From Alphaproteobacteria bacterium (GTDB lineage Bacteria > Pseudomonadota > Alphaproteobacteria > Sphingomonadales > Sphingomonadaceae), in NCBI GenBank assembly GCA_005882415.1, contig VBAE01000180.1:1-8284 (forward strand): a stretch of 8,284 bases of DNA, given 5' to 3'. The first letter of the stretch is position 1; each line of letters begins with the position of its first letter. Made by a program: the position numbers and the translations under genes. Positions 6,107 to 8,284 of this stretch are shown piece by piece. The notes below the pieces were generated by a model that saw only the letters and a program-made list of their open reading frames with translations, did not search any database and was not told where the DNA came from.

Positions 6107-6720
6107 TGGGCGAGCGGCTCGTCCTCCACGAATTCGCCCAATCGGGCAATTGCTACAAGGTGCGGCTGACCGCGGCTTTGGTCGGTGCGGAGTTGGAGCG
6201 GCGGGAATATGACATCGGCCGCGGCGAGACGCGGACGCCCGAATTCCTGGCCGACGTCAACGCCAACGGGCGAATCCCGGTTCTGCAGGTCGGCGACAGG
6301 TTCATCCCAGAAAGCAACGCCGCCTGCTTCTGGCTTGCCGACGGCTCGGCCCTGATTCCCGAAGATCGCTTCGACCGCGCCGACATGCTCCGCTGGATGT
6401 TCTTCGAGCAGTATAATCACGAACCGAACGTCGCCACCTTGCGCTTCTGGCTCGCCTTCGTCGGCGAGGCCGGGCTGAGCGACGCCCAGCGCGCCCAGAT
6501 CGTCCCCAAGCGCGCCGCGGGCGGGGCGGCGCTCAAGCTGATGAACGACCATCTCGCCACCCGCCCCTGGTTCGTCGGCGATCGCCTCAGCCTCGCCGAC
6601 ATCGCCCTCTACGCCTACACCCATGTCGCCGAGGAGGGCGGTTTCCGCCTCGACGCATATCCGAACGTCCAAGCCTGGCTCGGCCGCATAGCGGCGACGC
6701 CCGGCTACGAGCCGATGTAG
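6106..6720 (+). CDS. Glutathione S-transferase family protein (second of two)
   Basis: The 204-residue GST has its thioredoxin-like domain at about 4-78 and helical domain at about 90-200. Landmarks are the N-terminal loop FAQSGNCYKVRLT with S13 (and C16) near the glutathione site, I57-P58 as the cis-proline (NGRIPVLQVGD), E69-S70 in PESNAACFWLADG for gamma-glutamyl binding, and the capping motif SLADIALYAY (162-171) with D165. It differs clearly from the GST at 1101-1748, so the two are not a recent duplication. The enzyme would be cytoplasmic and glutathione-dependent, with unknown substrate. Its ATG at 6106 overlaps the previous gene's TGA by one base; the earlier in-frame ATG at 6013 would overlap that gene by more than 90 nt and adds a non-family N-terminus. 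Placement with a quinone oxidoreductase fits a role in handling reactive quinones or electrophiles, but that is inference. Confidence 0.93.
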   Translation: MGERLVLHEFAQSGNCYKVRLTAALVGAELERREYDIGRGETRTPEFLADVNANGRIPVLQVGDRFIPESNAACFWLADGSALIPEDRFDRADMLRWMFFEQYNHEPNVATLRFWLAFVGEAGLSDAQRAQIVPKRAAGGAALKLMNDHLATRPWFVGDRLSLADIALYAYTHVAEEGGFRLDAYPNVQAWLGRIAATPGYEPM

Positions 6721-6724
6721 CGCT

Positions 6725-7072
6725 GTGGCCGGCTGGGACTATCGTCGTGAGCAGGTGGCGGACTGGTGTCGCGATTATGGGCCAGCGCTGGCGGTGATCC
6801 TGCTGGCCACGGCCGTTTTGGTGGCCTTCACGCTAGCCGACAACCGGGATCCACCCACGGTAGAAACCGCTGTGATCGAAAGCTTCGGGACCTATGCTCA
6901 CGAGCGGGGAGATAGCCCCGTCGTCGTCGTCAGGATGAAAGACGGCAGCGTCCGGCATCTCAGGGCGCAGATCGGTACCACCCGCAACTGCCGCAAGGGC
7001 GACCAGATCCGCCTCGTAAGGCGCTCCCTCAGCCTTACCGTCCATCCCGAAGCCTGCCTCCCCCACGCCTGA
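6725..7072 (+). CDS. Small membrane-anchored protein of unknown function
   Basis: I do not recognise this 115-residue protein. A short charged N-terminus (AGWDYRREQVADWCRDYG) leads into one hydrophobic helix (about 20-38, ALAVILLATAVLVAFTLA). A soluble C-terminal domain of about 70 residues follows, rich in alternating hydrophobic residues (SPVVVVRMKDGSVRHLRAQI), and looks like a small beta-rich fold. C91 in NCRKGDQI and C111 in EACLPHA could form a disulphide if the domain is periplasmic. The start is GTG at 6725, 4 nt after the GST stop, without a visible Shine-Dalgarno sequence, which suggests translation coupled to the GST. The domain could equally face the cytoplasm. It is the last gene of the cluster, since hairpins follow downstream. 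Confidence 0.78.
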   Translation: MAGWDYRREQVADWCRDYGPALAVILLATAVLVAFTLADNRDPPTVETAVIESFGTYAHERGDSPVVVVRMKDGSVRHLRAQIGTTRNCRKGDQIRLVRRSLSLTVHPEACLPHA

Positions 7073-7107
7073 GACCTATTCGGCCGGGATGCAGTGGTGC
7101 TGGAATG

Positions 7108-7134
7108 CGGCGGAACCGCGGCCGCCGAGCTTTT
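7108..7134 (+). terminator. Possible terminator after the quinone oxidoreductase-GST cluster
   Basis: A 6-bp GC-only stem (7108-7113 with 7122-7127, 8-nt loop) is followed by AGC and four T residues (7131-7134), about 35 nt after the stop at 7072. The stem is short, the T tract is not adjacent, and the loop can pair in other ways, so this is a weak candidate. Confidence 0.33.
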
Positions 7135-7205
7135 CGCGCGCTGCTGTGGACTTCGCGCATGGCCTTGCCCTCGCGGCGGGGGTGGATTAAGCCACGCCCG
7201 ACAAC

Positions 7206-7234
7206 GGCCGCTCCGGGAAGGGGCGGCCCTTCTT
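7206..7234 (+). terminator. Terminator-like hairpin in the leader of the DUF1013 gene
   Basis: GGCCGCTCC (7206-7214) pairs with GGGGCGGCC (7220-7228) over 9 positions, with one G-T pair and loop GGGAA. It is followed by CTTCTT. The hairpin has the look of an intrinsic terminator, although the T tract is broken by C residues. Its 3' side ends only 12 nt before the GGAG ribosome binding site at 7241. It may end transcription from the upstream cluster, with the regulator transcribed from a promoter I could not identify. Alternatively it is transcribed as part of the regulator's own 5' leader and affects expression there. Confidence 0.5.
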
Positions 7235-7240
7235 GTATCT

Positions 7241-7244
7241 GGAG
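7241..7244 (+). promoter_or_regulatory. Ribosome binding site deciding the GTG start of the DUF1013 gene
   Basis: GGAG is followed by 7 nt and then GTG at 7252, which opens the protein at the conserved family start (V/M)AQPLMPHATA. The frame is open upstream to an ATG at 7105, but that part crosses both hairpins and reads as Arg/Pro-rich non-family sequence. Confidence 0.65.
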
Positions 7245-7251
7245 ACGTTTC

Positions 7252-7956
7252 GTGGCCCAGCCGCTCATGCCCCATGCGACCGCTGCCTGGCTGGTCGACA
7301 ACACTGCGCTCACCTTCGAGCAGATCGCCGACTTCTGCGGCCTCCACATTCTGGAGGTGCAGGCAATCGCCGACGACACCGCCGCGACCAAGCTCACCGG
7401 GCGCGACCCGATCCGCGCGGGCGAACTCAACCAGGACGAGATCGACCACGGCCAGTCCGATCCGTCCTACCGCCTGCGCCTCCTCAAAGAGCCCGACCAG
7501 AGCCGCCGCACCAAGGGCCCGCGCTACACGCCGGTCTCGAAGCGCCAGGACAAGCCGGACGGCATCGCCTGGATCATCCGCAACCATCCGGAAATCTCCG
7601 ACGGCCAGATTTCCAAGCTGATCGGCACCACCCGCACCACCATCGCGGCGATCCGCGACCGCAGCCATTGGAACATCGCCAACATCCAGCCGAAGGACCC
7701 GGTGACGCTCGGCCTCTGCTCGCAGCGCGAGCTCGACGCGCTGGTCGCCAAGGCTGCCAAGGCGGCCGGGATCGAGCCGGCCCAGCAGGACAGCCGCCTC
7801 GCCGGCGACCGCGAGGCGCTGATCGAGGAGCTTCGCCGCGAGCGCGACACCGCGGCGCGCGACGCCGAAGCGGCCCATGCCGCCGAAGCCGCCGGCGAAC
7901 CGGCTCCGGGCTCCAGCGGCGGCGACATCACAATTGACAACCTCTTCAAGAGCTGA
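7252..7956 (+). CDS. DUF1013 family helix-turn-helix protein, named in databases as cell-cycle transcriptional regulator TrcR
   Basis: The 234-residue protein is a clear member of the alphaproteobacterial DUF1013 family, which I recall being named cell-cycle transcriptional regulator TrcR. An N-terminal segment (about 18-42, ALTFEQIADFCGLHILEVQ) has helix-turn-helix character. The strongly conserved centre (about 86-160) contains KGPRYTPVSKRQDKPDGIAW and a second helix-turn-helix (about 113-137, ISDGQISKLIGTTRTTIAAI), followed by RSHWNIANIQPKDPVTLGLC. From about 160 to 212 the sequence is helical, Ala/Glu/Arg-rich and probably coiled coil. A Gly/Ser-rich linker and a short tail ending DITIDNLFKS follow. 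It should bind DNA or the transcription machinery in the cytoplasm; target genes cannot be inferred here. The GTG start is set by the GGAG at 7241. Its last 23 bases overlap the likely start of the next gene. Confidence 0.93.
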   Translation: MAQPLMPHATAAWLVDNTALTFEQIADFCGLHILEVQAIADDTAATKLTGRDPIRAGELNQDEIDHGQSDPSYRLRLLKEPDQSRRTKGPRYTPVSKRQDKPDGIAWIIRNHPEISDGQISKLIGTTRTTIAAIRDRSHWNIANIQPKDPVTLGLCSQRELDALVAKAAKAAGIEPAQQDSRLAGDREALIEELRRERDTAARDAEAAHAAEAAGEPAPGSSGGDITIDNLFKS

Positions 7957-8284
7957 GGCCACCGCGCCTGACGTTTCGCTGACCGATGCGGGCGGCGCGT
8001 ACAGCCATAAGGGCCTCACCTACCCGCTGGGGCGGCGGGGGCCGGAGACGGGCGAGCTGATCGACATCGCGCCCGGCGTCGGCTGGGCGCGGCTGCCGGT
8101 GCCGGGGGCCTTGAAGCACATCAACATCTGGGTGCTGGAGGATGAAGGCGGGGTCGCGATCGTCGATACCGGCCTCGACATCCCGCAGTCCCGCGAAGCC
8201 TGGGAGGCCTTGTTCGCCGGTCCGCTCGCCGGGAAGACGGTCACGAGGGTGATCTGCACCCATTTCCACCCCGACCATCTCGGC
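7934..8284 (+). CDS. Metallo-beta-lactamase-fold hydrolase (3' partial)
   Basis: The frame is open to the window edge and gives 117 residues if it starts at TTG 7934. The part starting LTYPLGRRGPETGELIDIAP continues into strands typical of the metallo-beta-lactamase fold: LKHINIWVLEDEGG, then VAIVDTGLD, and finally CTHFHPDHLG, which holds the HxHxDH zinc-binding signature (here H-F-H-P-D-H). The remaining zinc ligands lie beyond the window. The family hydrolyses thioesters, lactones, phosphoesters and other substrates, so the specific reaction cannot be given. The start is uncertain. No in-frame ATG exists before the conserved part; TTG at 7934 gives MTTSSRAEATAPDVSL and overlaps the DUF1013 gene by 23 nt, but has no clear ribosome binding site. 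The overlap suggests co-transcription with the regulator. Confidence 0.85.
   Translation, partial: MTTSSRAEATAPDVSLTDAGGAYSHKGLTYPLGRRGPETGELIDIAPGVGWARLPVPGALKHINIWVLEDEGGVAIVDTGLDIPQSREAWEALFAGPLAGKTVTRVICTHFHPDHLG

Noticed and set aside
6898..8019. A 373-codon open frame on the minus strand opposite the 115-aa gene, the leader and the DUF1013 gene
   Set aside because: It lies opposite the strongly conserved DUF1013 sequence, crosses several gene boundaries, and has the low-complexity look of a GC-rich shadow frame.
1..8284. A new multi-gene defence or secretion-like system
   Set aside because: All recognised genes belong to common chromosomal families. There is no nuclease, toxin-antitoxin pair, reverse transcriptase, integrase or unusual composition island to support such a system.

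Overview
The window looks like chromosomal DNA of a GC-rich alphaproteobacterium, most probably a member of the Sphingomonadales. The reasons are the high GC content, the presence of two families largely confined to Alphaproteobacteria (DUF1192 and DUF1013/TrcR), and a ClpA and a Tat-like dienelactone hydrolase whose N-termini resemble Sphingomonas proteins as I remember them. No database search was possible, so all family names rest on recognised motifs.

Left part (1-1930). A 22-codon tail of an unidentified membrane protein ends at 66. A compound palindromic repeat follows (67-223), built from two inverted arms that each fold into two hairpins. Next comes a minus-strand pair: a glutathione S-transferase (1748 to 1101) and a dienelactone hydrolase family protein (1104 to 226), whose stop and start overlap by 4 bases. 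A second, unrelated inverted repeat of the widespread 'CGTCATTGCGAG' type (1835-1918) lies between this pair and clpA.

Centre (1930-4569). clpA, the AAA+ unfoldase of the ClpAP protease, runs on the minus strand from a TTG start at 4189. It is broken at about 2453: some 28 codons expected between Walker B and sensor 1 of the second ATPase domain are absent, and the rest of the gene continues in another frame. This is either a recent inactivating deletion of about 83 bp or an assembly error. It is the most consequential observation in the window. A small DUF1192 gene (4516 to 4319), with its own terminator and a possible near-leaderless promoter, lies upstream of clpA and diverges from the next operon.

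Right part (4570-8284). A tightly packed plus-strand cluster encodes a PIG3-type NAD(P)H quinone oxidoreductase, a two-helix membrane protein of unknown function, a second glutathione S-transferase, and a small membrane-anchored protein of unknown function. Junctions of 13 nt, a 1-base overlap and 4 nt suggest one transcript. Terminator-like hairpins follow, then the helix-turn-helix DUF1013/TrcR regulator from a GTG start, overlapped at its 3' end by the beginning of a metallo-beta-lactamase-fold hydrolase that runs off the window.

Most of the window is ordinary housekeeping, redox and detoxification content. I see no CRISPR array, tRNA, rRNA, transposase, phage gene or new defence-like system. 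The items worth a second look are the clpA lesion, the covarying hairpins of the 67-223 repeat, and the hairpin just upstream of the DUF1013 ribosome binding site.
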